The translations under genes were made by a program, and so were the position numbers. DNA of 39,697 nt. Origin: Georgenia sp. SYP-B2076 (GTDB lineage: Bacteria; Actinomycetota; Actinomycetes; Actinomycetales; Actinomycetaceae). Position 1 is the first letter of the stretch. Each line of letters begins with the position of its first letter. The notes under the pieces were generated by a model, which was not told the origin of the DNA, searched no databases, and saw only the letters and a list, made by a program, of their open reading frames with translations. Shown in pieces: positions 1-10,477 of the stretch. The stretch is taken from contig NZ_RXOZ01000015.1 in NCBI RefSeq assembly GCF_003991205.1, positions 1 through 39,697 of the forward strand, read 5' to 3'.

Positions 1-121
1 CGAGTTCCCCCTGGACTCTGACGTGTGGATGGAGGTAGACAACGCAGACATCCTCACCTTCGACGCCCAAACCGGACGTCGAACCGACGTTGGCTCCACG
101 TCGGTGTCGAACAACAAGTAG
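1..121 (+). CDS. 3'-terminal fragment of a plus-strand gene, possibly a MalK/UgpC-type sugar ABC transporter ATPase
   Basis: Reading from base 2, 39 codons run open to a TAG at 119-121 and end in SVSNNK. The piece [18 protein letters not shown] resembles the end of MalK/UgpC-type ATPases, whose C-terminal regulatory domain closes with a 'hvFDpeTG' element; this family guess rests on a short motif. About 80% of its third positions are G or C, lower than the 90% or more of the neighbouring genes. It is followed at once by a GC hairpin and then by glnD read on the other strand. The fragment is either a true convergent neighbour or foreign sequence joined by misassembly. Only the stop and the coding-like codon pattern are certain. 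Confidence 0.4.
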   Translation, partial: EFPLDSDVWMEVDNADILTFDAQTGRRTDVGSTSVSNNK

Positions 122-144
122 GCGCCGGCCGGCCCGCCGGCGCC
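121..144 (+). terminator. GC-rich hairpin just after the plus-strand stop codon
   Basis: GGCGCCGGC at 121-129 is the exact reverse complement of GCCGGCGCC at 136-144, with a 6-nt loop. It starts on the last base of the stop codon, the usual place for a U-less actinobacterial terminator. It also coincides with the point where glnD similarity on the opposite strand fades, so the palindrome may mark or have caused the junction. Confidence 0.4.
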
Positions 145-1545
145 GACCCGCGCGGCCGTCTCGACCATGTGCCGGTCCACGGTGTGGCGGTGCACCGCCG
201 TGCGCTGGGGCCGGTTGCGCACCGCCCGCCACTCGGGGAACCACGTGGTCACGACGCCGGCGAGGTCCAGCGCCTCCCAGACCGGCACCTGCGCCTGCCC
301 CTGGGCGAGCAGCTCGAGGAGCAGCGCGCGGGCCTCGGCCGGCCAGGGCTCGGGCACGGGCGCGGCGGCGGCCAGCGAGCTCAGCGTGACCGGGGAGAGC
401 GGGAGCGCGGTCCGCGCCGCCGTCGCCGCGGCGCGCAGCGCCACGAGCGGGTCCGCCGCGGGGTCGACGCCGCCGGCCAGGACGAGCTCGCCGTCGTGCT
501 CGAGGAGGCCCTCCCCCGCCGACGGCAGCCGCGGGGGCATCGCCCGGCCCCGCACCATGAAGGGGCGCAGCAGCCGGGGCCGGGGCTTCTCCACGGCCTG
601 CCGGGCGCGGCGCACGGTCGCGTCCAGGGCGGCGGAGATCACGCGGGCGGCGCCGGCGATGGAGGCGAGCAGGTCGTCGGCGACGTCGGTCACGGGCCGG
701 CCGGAGGGGCTCGTGCCGACCACGGCGCCCGTGCCCGTCGGGGAGAGGCCGAGGCGGTGCGCGACGTCGTCCTGCTCGGCGAGCAGCAGCGTGTTCGTGC
801 GGCGCCCGGTGACCAGGGTCAGGGCGTCGCGGACGTCGAGGAGGTGCGTGTACGCCCTGTCGAGGTCGCCGTGCGGGCGGTCGGTCAGCCAGGTCGCGGT
901 CAAGGCGCGGACGATGACGGCGTCGCGCAGGCCGCCGCGCGCCTCCTTCAGGTCCGGCTCGATGAGGTACGCCAGCTCCCCGGCGCGCTCGGCCCGCTCG
1001 GCGACGGAGTCGAGGAGCTCGGACAGGCGCCGGCGGGCGGCCGAGCGCCAGTCCGCGAGCACCGCCTGGGACGCGGCACCCGCCACCGCGCGGTCGCCCG
1101 CCACGGCGCGCACGTCCAGGAGCCCGACGGCGGCCGGGAGGTCCGTCGAGGCGACCTGGCGGCACTGGGCGAGGCTACGCACGGAGTGGTCGAGGTCGAG
1201 CTTGCCGTCCCAGATGGGGTACCAGAGCGCGTCGGCGAGGGCGCCCTGCTGCGCTGGGGTGAGCGAGCCGTCGTGGACGAGCAGCAGGTCGAGGTCGGAC
1301 AGCGGGCCGCCGTCGCGGCGGCCGAGGCTGCCCACCGCCGTCAGCGCGACGCCGTGGTCGAGGTCGAGGCCGGTGCGCCGGCCGGCGTCCTCCCACAGGG
1401 CCACGAGCGCCGCGTCGGCGAGGTCCGCGAGGCCGCGACGGTACCGGGGCCCCGCGCCGGGCTGGCGAAGGTCGGGTGCCGGGAACGCGAGACGGGCCTG
1501 GCGCAGGAGCCCCACCGTGGTGGGGTCCGGCGCCAGGCCCGTCAT
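122..1545 (-). CDS. glnD: PII uridylyl/adenylyltransferase GlnD, C-terminally truncated by the contig edge or junction
   Basis: GlnD modifies and demodifies the PII protein in response to nitrogen state. The reading frame starts at ATG 1545 behind a GAGG site, 27 nt after glnK, and stays open to base 1 with no stop. The nucleotidyltransferase signature is clear: [22 protein letters not shown] around residues 70-90, then [11 protein letters not shown] and the [19 protein letters not shown] segment, ending at the conserved HRHTVDRH. The HD domain (HDIGKG-type motif) and the two ACT domains that normally follow are absent. After about residue 470 the sequence no longer resembles GlnD and is antisense to the plus-strand fragment at 1-121. 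In actinobacteria the order amtB-glnK-glnD is standard, with ffh usually next. Identification is firm; whether the truncation is biological is open. Confidence 0.85.
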
Positions 1546-1572
1546 CGGTGCCTCGTGGTCATGCCGGGACGG

Positions 1573-3212
<1,640 letters not shown>

Positions 3213-3267
3213 GGTTCCTCCCTCGCCAGCACCTGCGGCTGGACGGGTACCACGGTCCAGCCCGCAC

Positions 3268-3305
3268 GTTTCGCCCCGCGCACAGGGACGTTTCAGGCGT
3301 GTGAC
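3268..3305 (-). promoter_or_regulatory. Tandem GlnR-type operator upstream of amtB
   Basis: Read on the minus strand, the DNA is GTCAC-n6-GAAAC-n6-GTGCG-n6-GAAAC. This matches the published actinobacterial GlnR box, gTnAc-n6-GaAAc repeated at 22-bp spacing, except for one base in the second a-site (GTGCG for GTnAC). It lies 56-93 bp before the amtB start, where a GlnR-activated promoter would need it. Function is inferred from this match alone. Confidence 0.75.
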
Positions 3306-3383
3306 GAAATTGCCCGGGGCGTGACGATCGTGTTGCGGCGCGGGAGTTCGCTCACCATGTGGGACGTCGGGGCCGGCGGGGCC

Positions 3384-4583
3384 TCAGGACAGCAGCGCGT
3401 CCACGAACTCCTCGGGCACGAACGGGGCGAGGTCGTCGGGGCCCTCCCCCAGGCCCACGAACTTCACCGGGACGCCGAGCTCGCGCTGGACGGCGACGAC
3501 GATCCCGCCCTTGGCGGTGCCGTCGAGCTTGGTCAGGACGATGCCCGTCACGTCGACGACCTCGGCGAAGACCTGCGCCTGGCGCAGGCCGTTCTGCCCG
3601 GTCGTCGCGTCGAGGACGAGCAGCACCTCCCGGACGGGGGCCTGGCGGGACATCACCCGCTTGATCTTGCCCAGCTCGTCCATGAGGCCCGCCTTGTTCT
3701 GCAGCCGGCCCGCGGTGTCCACGAGGACGACGTCGGCGCCGGTCTCGCGTCCCTCCTTCACCGCGTCGAAGGCGACGGCGGCGGGGTCGGCGCCGTCGCG
3801 GTCCGAGCGGACGACGGGCACGCCCACCCGGGCGCCCCACGTCGAGAGCTGGTCGGCGGCGGCGGCGCGGAACGTGTCGGCGGCGCCGAGGACGACGTCG
3901 TGGTCCTCGGCGACGAGCAGGCGGGCGAGCTTGCCCACCGTGGTGGTCTTGCCGGTGCCGTTGACCCCGACGACGAGCACGGTGGCCGGGTGCGGCTCGC
4001 CGTCGTCGCCGATGGCAGGCTCGACGTGGAGCGTGCGGTCCAGGGTGGGGTCGACGAGCGCGAGGAGCTCCTTGCGCAGCACGTCCCGGACGGTCTCGGC
4101 GTCGGTGGTCCCGAGGATCCTGGTCTGCGTGCGGAGCGTGTCCATGAGCTCGGTGGTCGGGCCGATGCCGACGTCGGCGAGCAGGAGGGTCTCCTCGATC
4201 TCCTCCCAGTCGCTCTCGGCGAGGTCGCCGCGGGAGAGGATCGCGAGGAGGGTCTGCCCGAGCGTCCCGGCCCGGGCGAGGCGCGCGCGCAGGCGCTGGA
4301 GCCGGCCGGCGACCGGCTCCGGGCGCTCGAGGGTGGGCGCCGCGGGCGCGGGGGCCACCTCGGGCGCGGGTGCCGCCTCGGGCTCGAGGACGTCGGTGGC
4401 GGCGGCGCTGGCGCCGCCGGCCGGCGGCTGGTCGATCTCGAAGGGGCTCACGTCGGCCGGCGGCAGCGTGGCCGAGGACCCGCGGCTGCGCCGCCGCGCG
4501 CTGGTGAGGGCGACAGCCCCGACGATGCCGGCCACCACCACGAGGGCGACGACGGCGATGAGGATCCAGGTCAGCTCGGTCAT
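3384..4583 (-). CDS. ftsY: Signal recognition particle receptor FtsY
   Basis: FtsY is the SRP-receptor GTPase that docks Ffh-ribosome complexes at the membrane. Start chosen at ATG 4583 (MTELTWILI), giving 399 residues with an N-terminal membrane anchor (residues 5-27), a Pro/Ala/Glu-rich linker (about 40-95) and an NG domain. GTPase motifs: G1 GVNGTGKT 206-213, DTFRAAA from 236, DTAGR 289-293, TKLD 351-354 and the closing GLGEGPDDLAPF 377-388. A 10-residue upstream extension to 4613 is possible but would precede the membrane anchor unnaturally. It lies between a small membrane protein gene and amtB, as in the conserved actinobacterial smc-ftsY-amtB order. Confidence 0.96.
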   Translation of the reverse strand: MTELTWILIAVVALVVVAGIVGAVALTSARRRSRGSSATLPPADVSPFEIDQPPAGGASAAATDVLEPEAAPAPEVAPAPAAPTLERPEPVAGRLQRLRARLARAGTLGQTLLAILSRGDLAESDWEEIEETLLLADVGIGPTTELMDTLRTQTRILGTTDAETVRDVLRKELLALVDPTLDRTLHVEPAIGDDGEPHPATVLVVGVNGTGKTTTVGKLARLLVAEDHDVVLGAADTFRAAAADQLSTWGARVGVPVVRSDRDGADPAAVAFDAVKEGRETGADVVLVDTAGRLQNKAGLMDELGKIKRVMSRQAPVREVLLVLDATTGQNGLRQAQVFAEVVDVTGIVLTKLDGTAKGGIVVAVQRELGVPVKFVGLGEGPDDLAPFVPEEFVDALLS

Positions 4584-4660
4584 GGGTCCCAGTGTGGTGC
4601 ACCGGCGCGGCACGGGTCGACAGCGCCGGGCGGGTCCGGCGCCGGCGCGCCGGGCTCAGG

Positions 4661-4972
4661 TCAGCGGCGCGTGACCGCCCGGGCCTGCCGGCGGGCCTGC
4701 TCGATGGTCGAGCGGAGCTCCTCGGGGCGGGCGTACGCCGGCTCGTCCACCGGCTCGCCGAGGCTGAACAGGTCCGCGAGCGGCGCGTCGCGGACGTCGC
4801 CGGCGCGCCGGTCCTTCCTGCTCACCTTGAGCTCGTCAGAGCGCCACGCGTCCACGCTCTCGCGCCACCACGTCGACCACCCGGTGTCCGGGCGCCGCTC
4901 GGCGGCGAGCAGCAGCAGGACACCCGTCGCGCACAGCGCGGCGAGAAACATGAACACCAGAGCCCCCGTCAT
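4661..4972 (-). CDS. Small single-pass membrane protein between smc and ftsY, function unknown
   Basis: It has 103 residues from ATG 4972. One hydrophobic helix covers residues 3-23 (MTGALVFMFLAALCATGVLL), followed by a charged, probably cytoplasmic tail rich in Arg, Glu and Asp. An in-frame extension to 5107 exists but is Gly/Pro/Arg-rich, runs across the hairpin at 5034-5059, and is unlikely to be translated. I do not recognise a family. Its position between smc and ftsY on the same strand suggests co-transcription, but nothing in the sequence shows a role in chromosome condensation or secretion. Confidence 0.7.
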   Translation of the reverse strand: MTGALVFMFLAALCATGVLLLLAAERRPDTGWSTWWRESVDAWRSDELKVSRKDRRAGDVRDAPLADLFSLGEPVDEPAYARPEELRSTIEQARRQARAVTRR

Positions 4973-5033
4973 GGGCCCAGTATCGCGGCATCCGCGCCCG
5001 GCGCGCAGCGTGGTCCACCCGGGCGGGCCGGGC

Positions 5034-5059
5034 GCCGCGGTGAGGTTGCTCACCGCGGC
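5034..5059 (-). terminator. Perfect 11-bp hairpin downstream of smc
   Basis: GCCGCGGTGAG (5034-5044) and CTCACCGCGGC (5049-5059) are exact complements around a GTTG loop. It lies in the 171-nt gap between the smc stop and the next minus-strand gene. There is no U-tract, so it could be a weak terminator or a processing or attenuation site separating smc from ftsY expression. Confidence 0.5.
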
Positions 5060-5112
5060 TCCGCCGTCCGGCACGCGGGAGGGACGGGGCGGTCCCACCT
5101 GAGGCACCCGGC

Positions 5113-5160
5113 CACCCGAGGCGCGCGGCCTCCCGGGGCGGCCTCACCCGAGGCGCGCGG
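5113..5160. repeat. 16-bp direct repeat duplicating the end of smc
   Basis: CACCCGAGGCGCGCGG occurs at 5113-5128 and again at 5145-5160, 32 bp apart. The second copy contains the smc stop codon and its last codons (ARLG), so the first copy is a duplicated gene tail in the 3' spacer. It is a small local duplication with no evident function. Confidence 0.6.
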
Positions 5161-8100
5161 GCTCCTTCTCGAGCCGCTGGGAGATCACCGTGGTGACGCC
5201 GTCGCCGCGCATCGTGACGCCGTAGAGGGCGTCGGCGATCTCCATCGTGCGCTTCTGGTGGGTGATGACGATGAGCTGCGAGCTGGCGCGCAGCTCGGTG
5301 AAGATCTCCAGCAGCCGCCCGAGGTTGACGTCGTCGAGGGCGGCCTCGACCTCGTCCATGACGTAGAAGGGGCTGGGCCTGGCCTTGAAGATCGAGACGA
5401 GCAGGGCGACGGCCGTGAGGGACCGCTCCCCGCCGGACAGGAGGGAGAGGCGCTTGACCTTCTTGCCGGCGGGGCGGGCCTCGATCTCGATGCCGGTGGT
5501 GAGCATGTTGTCCGGGTCGGTGAGCAGGAGCTTCCCCTCGCCGCCGGGGAAGAGGCGGGGGAAGACGTCCTCGAACTGCGCCGCGGTGTCCGCGAAGGCC
5601 TCCGCGAAGGCGCGTTCGACGCGCTCGTCGACCTCCCGGACGATCTCCATGAGGTCGGCCCGGGACTTCTTCAGGTCCGCCAGCTGGTCGGTGAGGAACT
5701 TGTGGCGCTCGGCGAGGGCGGCGTGCTCCTCCAGGGCCAGCGGGTTGACCTTGCCGAGGCGGGCGAGGTCCCGCTCCGCCGCCTTGAGCCGCTTCTCCTG
5801 CTCGGCGCGCACGTAGGGCCGCGCCGCCGCGGCGTCCTCGCCGTCCGCAGCCTGGGGCACGGGCCGGTCGGGCCCGAACTCGTCGACCAGGACCCGGGCG
5901 TCCAGGCCCAGCTCGGCCACGGCCCGTTCCTCCAGCTGGGTGATCCGCAGCCGCTGCTCGGCGCGCGCCACCTCGTCGCGGTGCGCGACGTCCGTCAGGG
6001 CCGCGAGCTCGGCGCCGATCTCCTCGAGCTCGGCCCGCACCGCGGCCAGCTCCGTCTCCCGCTCTGCGCGCTCCGCCTCCGCGGCGGCGCGCTCGGCCGC
6101 GGCCTCGGCCACGGACCGCTCGATGGCGGCGCCGGCCCGCACGGCGCCCTCGCGCACCTCGGCGGCGACCCGGGCCTGGGCGGCGCGGCGGGCCTCCTTC
6201 TCGGCGGCCCGGCGGCGGGCCTCCCGCTCGGCCCGCGCCGCGGCGGCCAGGGACGCGGCGCGCCCGGACAGCGCCGTGGCCCGCTCCTCCGCGGTGCGGA
6301 CCGCGAGCCGGGCGTCCGTCTCCGCGGTGCGCGCCGCGCGCGCCACCTCCGTGGCGCGGTCCCGCGCCTGCGTCGCGCCCGCCAGGTCGTCCTCGGCCTG
6401 CGCCGGCTCCCGCTCGGCGACCGCCAGCCACTCGGTCAGGGCGGCCAGCTCGGCGGCGTGGTCGGTGGTCTCGGTCTCGGCCCGCTCGATCGCGGGGCGG
6501 GTGCGCTCCACCTCGGCGTGCGCGCCCCGCAGGGACGAGCCCAGCCGGGCGAGCCGCTCGGCGACCGCGGTCATGCGGGCGTCGGAGGCGTGCAGGTCGT
6601 CCAGGGTGGCGCGGACCCGCTCCTGCGCCTCCCTGGCCCGCTCGCGGGCGGGCCCGAGCGCGAAGCGCGCCTGCTCGCGGCGGGCCGCGGCGGCGTCGGC
6701 CTCGCCGGCCGCCTCCTCGTGGGCCGCGTGCAGCTCGAGGACGCTCGGCGCACCCGGGGCCCCGCCGTGGGCGGCCACGGCAGAGAGCAGGTCGCCCACG
6801 CGGGTGACGGCCGTCAGGTCCGGCGCCTCGTCGAGCACCCGGCGGGCGGCGGCGAGGTCCTCGACGACGACTGTGCCGCCCAGGAGCCGGTCGATGGCCG
6901 CGCGCACCGCGGGGTCGGCGACCCTGACGAGGTCGGCCGCCCACCGGGCGCCCGCGGGGGCAGGGCCGGGGGCCTGCGCCGGGGCGGGCGCCCCGGCCAC
7001 CACGAGGCGCACCTGGCCGGCGTCGTCCTCGCGGGCCGTGCGCACGACCCGGGCGGCGACGTCGGTCGACGCGACGACGGCGGCGTCCGCGAACGGCCCG
7101 AGCGCGGCCGCGACGGCATTCTCGTACCCGGCCTCGACACCGATCTGCTCGGGCACCGCGCCGAGGAGGCCACCCAGCCCGGACTCGAGGAGCGCGCCGG
7201 TGCCGTCCTTGCGGCGCATCGAGAGCGCGAGCGTGTCGCGGCGGGCGGACCAGGTGGCCCGCTCGGCCTCGGCGGCCCGCTCGGCCTCGACGAGGGCCGT
7301 GACGTCCGCCTCGGCCGCCTCCAGGTCGGCGGTGGCGGCCTCGTGCGCGTCGTCGAGGCCCTCCTCACCGTCCTCGACACCGGCGACCTGCTGCTCCAGG
7401 GCCGTGAACTCGGCCTCGGCGACCCGCGCGCGTTCCTGCGCGGCGGTGAGGCCCTCGCGCAGCCGGCCGAGCTCGGCCTCAGCGGCCTCCAGGCGGGAGC
7501 GGCGCGCCGCGACCTGACCGGTCAGGCGGGCGAGCCCCTCGCGCCGGTCGGCCACGCCGCGGTGCACGGTGGCCAGCGCCCGTTCCGCGTCCCGCTCGGC
7601 GTTCTCCGCCGCGGTGCGCGCGGCGACGGCGGCGGCCAGGGACTCCCGCGCCGCGGCGAGCTCGGCCTGGAGGGCCTCCTCCTGCTCGCGCACGGCGGCG
7701 GCCCTCGCCTCCAGCTCCTCCGGGTCGCGCCCGCCCGCAGGCTCCGCCGCGGGGACGGCGAGCAGCCGGCACCGTTCGGCGGCGACGTCGCCGAGGGCCC
7801 GCAGCCGCTCGCCGAGCCCGGAGAGCCGGAACCAGACGTCGGTGGCCCGGCCCAGGCGGGGCGCGGCGGCGACGGCGGCCTGCTCCAGCGCCGCGAGGCG
7901 GTCCCGGACCTCGTGCTGGGCGGCCTCGACCTGCGCGCGGCGGGCGCGCAGCGCCGTCTCGTCGGCGACCTCGCGGGCCAGGGTCGCGCTGAGCTGGACC
8001 AGGTCGTCGGCGAGGAGGCGGGCGCGCGCGTCACGCAGGTCGGCCTGGACCACCTGGGCGCGGCGGGCGACGTCGGCCTGGCGGGCCAGCGGCCCGAGCT

Positions 8101-8701
8101 GGCGCCGGATCTCGGCCGCCAGGTCGGTCACCCGGGCCAGGTTCGCCTGCATCGCGTCGAGCTTGCGCAGCGCCTTCTCCTTGCGGCGGCGGTGCTTGAG
8201 CACGCCGGCGGCCTCCTCGATGAAGCCGCGCCGCTCCTCGGCGGTGGCCTGGAGGACGGAGTCGAGCCGCCCCTGGCCCACGATGACGTGCATCTCCTTG
8301 CCCATGCCGGTGTCGGAGAGCAGCTCCTGGATGTCGAGGAGCCGGCAGGGGGTGCCGTTGATCGCGTACTCCGACCCGCCCGCGCGGAACAGGGTGCGGG
8401 AGATGGTCACCTCGGCGTACTCGATGGGCAGCAGCCCGTCGGCGTTGTCGATGGTCAGGGACACCTCGGCGCGGCCGAGCGGCGCGCGCGAGGACGTGCC
8501 GGCGAAGATCACGTCCGCCATCGACCCGCCGCGCAGGGTCTTGGCGCCCTGCTCCCCCATGACCCAGGACAGGGCGTCGACGACGTTGGACTTCCCGGAG
8601 CCGTTCGGGCCCACCACGGCGGTGATCCCCGGCTCGAGGTGCAGCGTCGTCGCGGACGCGAAGGACTTGAACCCTCGCAGCGTCAACGTCTTCAGGTGCA
8701 C
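5144..8701 (-). CDS. smc: Chromosome segregation/condensin ATPase SMC
   Basis: SMC is the coiled-coil ATPase of the SMC-ScpAB complex that organises and segregates the chromosome. From GTG 8701 it has 1185 residues. Walker A GPNGSGKS is at 31-38 and the conserved GMGKEMHVIVGQGRLD segment is in the N-terminal head. Long Ala/Glu/Arg-rich coiled coils flank a hinge in the middle. The ABC signature LSGGERSLTA is at 1088 and Walker B FYVMDEVEAALDD near 1112-1124. GTG 8701 was chosen because it gives the family start, VHLKTLTLRGFKSFA. ATG 8713 and ATG 8731 are alternatives, and none of the three has a strong ribosome site. Scp genes are not in the window. Confidence 0.96.
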   Translation of the reverse strand: MHLKTLTLRGFKSFASATTLHLEPGITAVVGPNGSGKSNVVDALSWVMGEQGAKTLRGGSMADVIFAGTSSRAPLGRAEVSLTIDNADGLLPIEYAEVTISRTLFRAGGSEYAINGTPCRLLDIQELLSDTGMGKEMHVIVGQGRLDSVLQATAEERRGFIEEAAGVLKHRRRKEKALRKLDAMQANLARVTDLAAEIRRQLGPLARQADVARRAQVVQADLRDARARLLADDLVQLSATLAREVADETALRARRAQVEAAQHEVRDRLAALEQAAVAAAPRLGRATDVWFRLSGLGERLRALGDVAAERCRLLAVPAAEPAGGRDPEELEARAAAVREQEEALQAELAAARESLAAAVAARTAAENAERDAERALATVHRGVADRREGLARLTGQVAARRSRLEAAEAELGRLREGLTAAQERARVAEAEFTALEQQVAGVEDGEEGLDDAHEAATADLEAAEADVTALVEAERAAEAERATWSARRDTLALSMRRKDGTGALLESGLGGLLGAVPEQIGVEAGYENAVAAALGPFADAAVVASTDVAARVVRTAREDDAGQVRLVVAGAPAPAQAPGPAPAGARWAADLVRVADPAVRAAIDRLLGGTVVVEDLAAARRVLDEAPDLTAVTRVGDLLSAVAAHGGAPGAPSVLELHAAHEEAAGEADAAAARREQARFALGPARERAREAQERVRATLDDLHASDARMTAVAERLARLGSSLRGAHAEVERTRPAIERAETETTDHAAELAALTEWLAVAEREPAQAEDDLAGATQARDRATEVARAARTAETDARLAVRTAEERATALSGRAASLAAAARAEREARRRAAEKEARRAAQARVAAEVREGAVRAGAAIERSVAEAAAERAAAEAERAERETELAAVRAELEEIGAELAALTDVAHRDEVARAEQRLRITQLEERAVAELGLDARVLVDEFGPDRPVPQAADGEDAAAARPYVRAEQEKRLKAAERDLARLGKVNPLALEEHAALAERHKFLTDQLADLKKSRADLMEIVREVDERVERAFAEAFADTAAQFEDVFPRLFPGGEGKLLLTDPDNMLTTGIEIEARPAGKKVKRLSLLSGGERSLTAVALLVSIFKARPSPFYVMDEVEAALDDVNLGRLLEIFTELRASSQLIVITHQKRTMEIADALYGVTMRGDGVTTVISQRLEKEPARLG

Positions 8702-8854
8702 GGTCCGCAGCATATGGGCACGGGGGGACATCGACCGTTTTCCGGTTCCCTCCCCCGCGGCGGCGCCACTCACAGCCGACCAGCACCGGCACCGGTCGGC
8801 GGACGGGACTGGACGTGCTCGTCGAGCCCGCCGTCGCCCCCCTCTCCGGACAGA

Positions 8855-8896
8855 ACAGACCGCGAGGCCCGGTTCGAGCCGGGCCTCGCGGTCTGT
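8855..8896 (-). terminator. Strong 18-bp terminator hairpin after the Nramp-like gene
   Basis: An 18-bp perfect inverted repeat, ACAGACCGCGAGGCCCGG (8855-8872), with a TTCGAG loop and its exact complement at 8879-8896. It begins 9 bp beyond the stop codon of the Nramp-like gene. Lacking a U-run is normal for this kind of genome. It separates that transcript from smc. Confidence 0.85.
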
Positions 8897-8904
8897 GGTG
8901 GGGA

Positions 8905-10314
8905 TCAGACGAACACGTCGTACAGCGCCAGGCTGCCGACCGCGAAGATCGCGAGGGCGGAGATCACCAGCAGCACCATGAAGCCGTTGCCGTCCTTGAC
9001 ACGCGGATCGGTCTGCGTGCGGGACAGGTACAGCGTCGCCACGGCGACACCCATGAGGAACAGGGCGTTGAGAATGCCGGCGAGGACCACCAGCGCCAGC
9101 GGGGAGTTGGCGAGGACGCCGAGGGTGCCCCACGTGATCGGCAGGATGATCATGATGACGCGCATCCACTTGTCGCGCACGACCATGTCCATCCAGTCGA
9201 ACGCGCCGAAGACCGACAGCGTGTTGGCGACCTGGCGGCCCAGGCTCGGCACGTTGGCGATGATCGTCTTGAACAACGCCACACCGGCTCCGAAGAGGAA
9301 CAGGGTGCCGCCCCACTGCCCGACCGTGGTCGAGAAGATGCCGGAGATGACCTCCATGACCTGGGTGCCCTCGGGCTCCAGGCCCTGGGGGTTCAGGACC
9401 GAGGCCCCGAGCATGTAGAAGGCCGCGGTGGAGATGGTGTAGATGCACCACGACACCCAGGCGTCCAGCTTCATGACCTTGATCCAGCCGCGGGCCCGGC
9501 TCACCCAGCCCTCCGAGCCGTCGTTCGGGCCGGTCCACGCCGCGTAGCCCTTCTCGACGACCCAGTAGGTGTAGGCCGTGATCTCACCGGCGCCGACGCC
9601 GGTCATGCCGAACATCGCCAGGGCGATGCCCATGGCCCCGGCGGCGATCTGGAAGCGCAGCCCGTCCGCGATGTCGGCGCCGCTCCAGGCGAACTCGGTG
9701 TACTGGACCATGAAGACCACGGCGACCGCGAACAGGGTGACCAGCAGGACAAGGAACGTGGAGATGTTCTCCACCAGCTCGTAGCGGTTCGCGAGGTGGA
9801 TGCCGATCGCGACCACCACGAGGATCGCGACCCACACACCGATGGACAGCACCGAGAACGGGTCACCCCCGATCGGGAGCAGCATCGAGAACGCCAGCGC
9901 AGCGCCACTGATGACGCCCGCCTGGCCGATCAGGAACTGCAGGAACATGAGCAGCACCAGCCAGGCCATCCAACCGCGGCCCAAGAACTTCGGCGGCACG
10001 TCGTTGTAGCCGGTGATGGCCGGCTTGCCGGTGGAGATGGACCAGCGGGCCAGCTCGACCTGCACCCACACCTTGACGAAGGTCGAGACGAGGATGAGCC
10101 AGAACAGCATGAAGCCGACCTTGGCGCCCAGCGCGGTGGCGGTCAGCAGCTCGCCGGACCCCACGACCGCGGCACTGGTGATCATGCCCGGGCCGAGGAA
10201 CTTCAGGCTGCCGCGCAGGGTGCTCGGAGGCTGCTGGATCTTGGCCGGGTCCAGCACATAGGGATCCAGGCCCCTGTCCAAGGTCGTTTTGCGTTCAACA
10301 GTTTGCGCAGTCAC
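8905..10314 (-). CDS. Nramp-related membrane transporter lacking the canonical metal-binding motifs
   Basis: It has 469 residues with about 11-12 membrane helices and a hydrophilic N-terminus. Overall pattern (GPGMITSAAVVGSGELLTATALG in helix 1, MFGMTGVGAGEITAYTYW further on) fits the divergent bacterial 'Nramp family divalent metal transporter' group. Classical Nramp proteins bind metal through DPGN in helix 1 and MPH in helix 6. Here helix 1 reads GPGM and no MPH is seen, so divalent metal transport should not be assumed. The start is GTG 10314 with GAGGA 7 nt upstream; the first codons are unusually A/T-rich, common at well-translated starts. It is a single-gene unit ending at a strong terminator. 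A pair of TGCAACA repeats lies upstream. Confidence 0.8.
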   Translation of the reverse strand: MTAQTVERKTTLDRGLDPYVLDPAKIQQPPSTLRGSLKFLGPGMITSAAVVGSGELLTATALGAKVGFMLFWLILVSTFVKVWVQVELARWSISTGKPAITGYNDVPPKFLGRGWMAWLVLLMFLQFLIGQAGVISGAALAFSMLLPIGGDPFSVLSIGVWVAILVVVAIGIHLANRYELVENISTFLVLLVTLFAVAVVFMVQYTEFAWSGADIADGLRFQIAAGAMGIALAMFGMTGVGAGEITAYTYWVVEKGYAAWTGPNDGSEGWVSRARGWIKVMKLDAWVSWCIYTISTAAFYMLGASVLNPQGLEPEGTQVMEVISGIFSTTVGQWGGTLFLFGAGVALFKTIIANVPSLGRQVANTLSVFGAFDWMDMVVRDKWMRVIMIILPITWGTLGVLANSPLALVVLAGILNALFLMGVAVATLYLSRTQTDPRVKDGNGFMVLLVISALAIFAVGSLALYDVFV

Positions 10315-10460
10315 GGTTGATTCCTCTTCACCTTCAGGCTTCGTCGCCCCGAGTGGGATGCTCGCGGTCAGTGCCGCTCAGCTCCGCGCCCCCGGACAGG
10401 GAACGCTCTTCAGAAAACGGCCTGGGCAGGATAGGCACCGTCGCGGACGTTTCGACGAAC

Positions 10461-10477
10461 TGTTGCAGGTTGTTGCA
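10461..10477 (-). promoter_or_regulatory. Pair of TGCAACA direct repeats, candidate operator of the Nramp-like gene
   Basis: On the minus strand TGCAACA occurs twice with an exact 10-bp period, one helical turn, about 150 bp upstream of the Nramp-like start. Two same-face copies in an A/T-richer promoter region look like a transcription factor site. The factor is unknown. Confidence 0.35.

Noticed and set aside
4592-9418. 1608-codon plus-strand open frame opposite smc
   Set aside because: It is antisense to a clear smc gene; its Gly/Arg/Leu-rich sequence has no domain and results from the lack of stops in G/C-rich DNA.
8714-9538. N-terminal extension of SMC beyond its conserved start
   Set aside because: The frame stays open but runs antisense across the terminator and into the Nramp-like gene; conserved SMC sequence begins at 8701.
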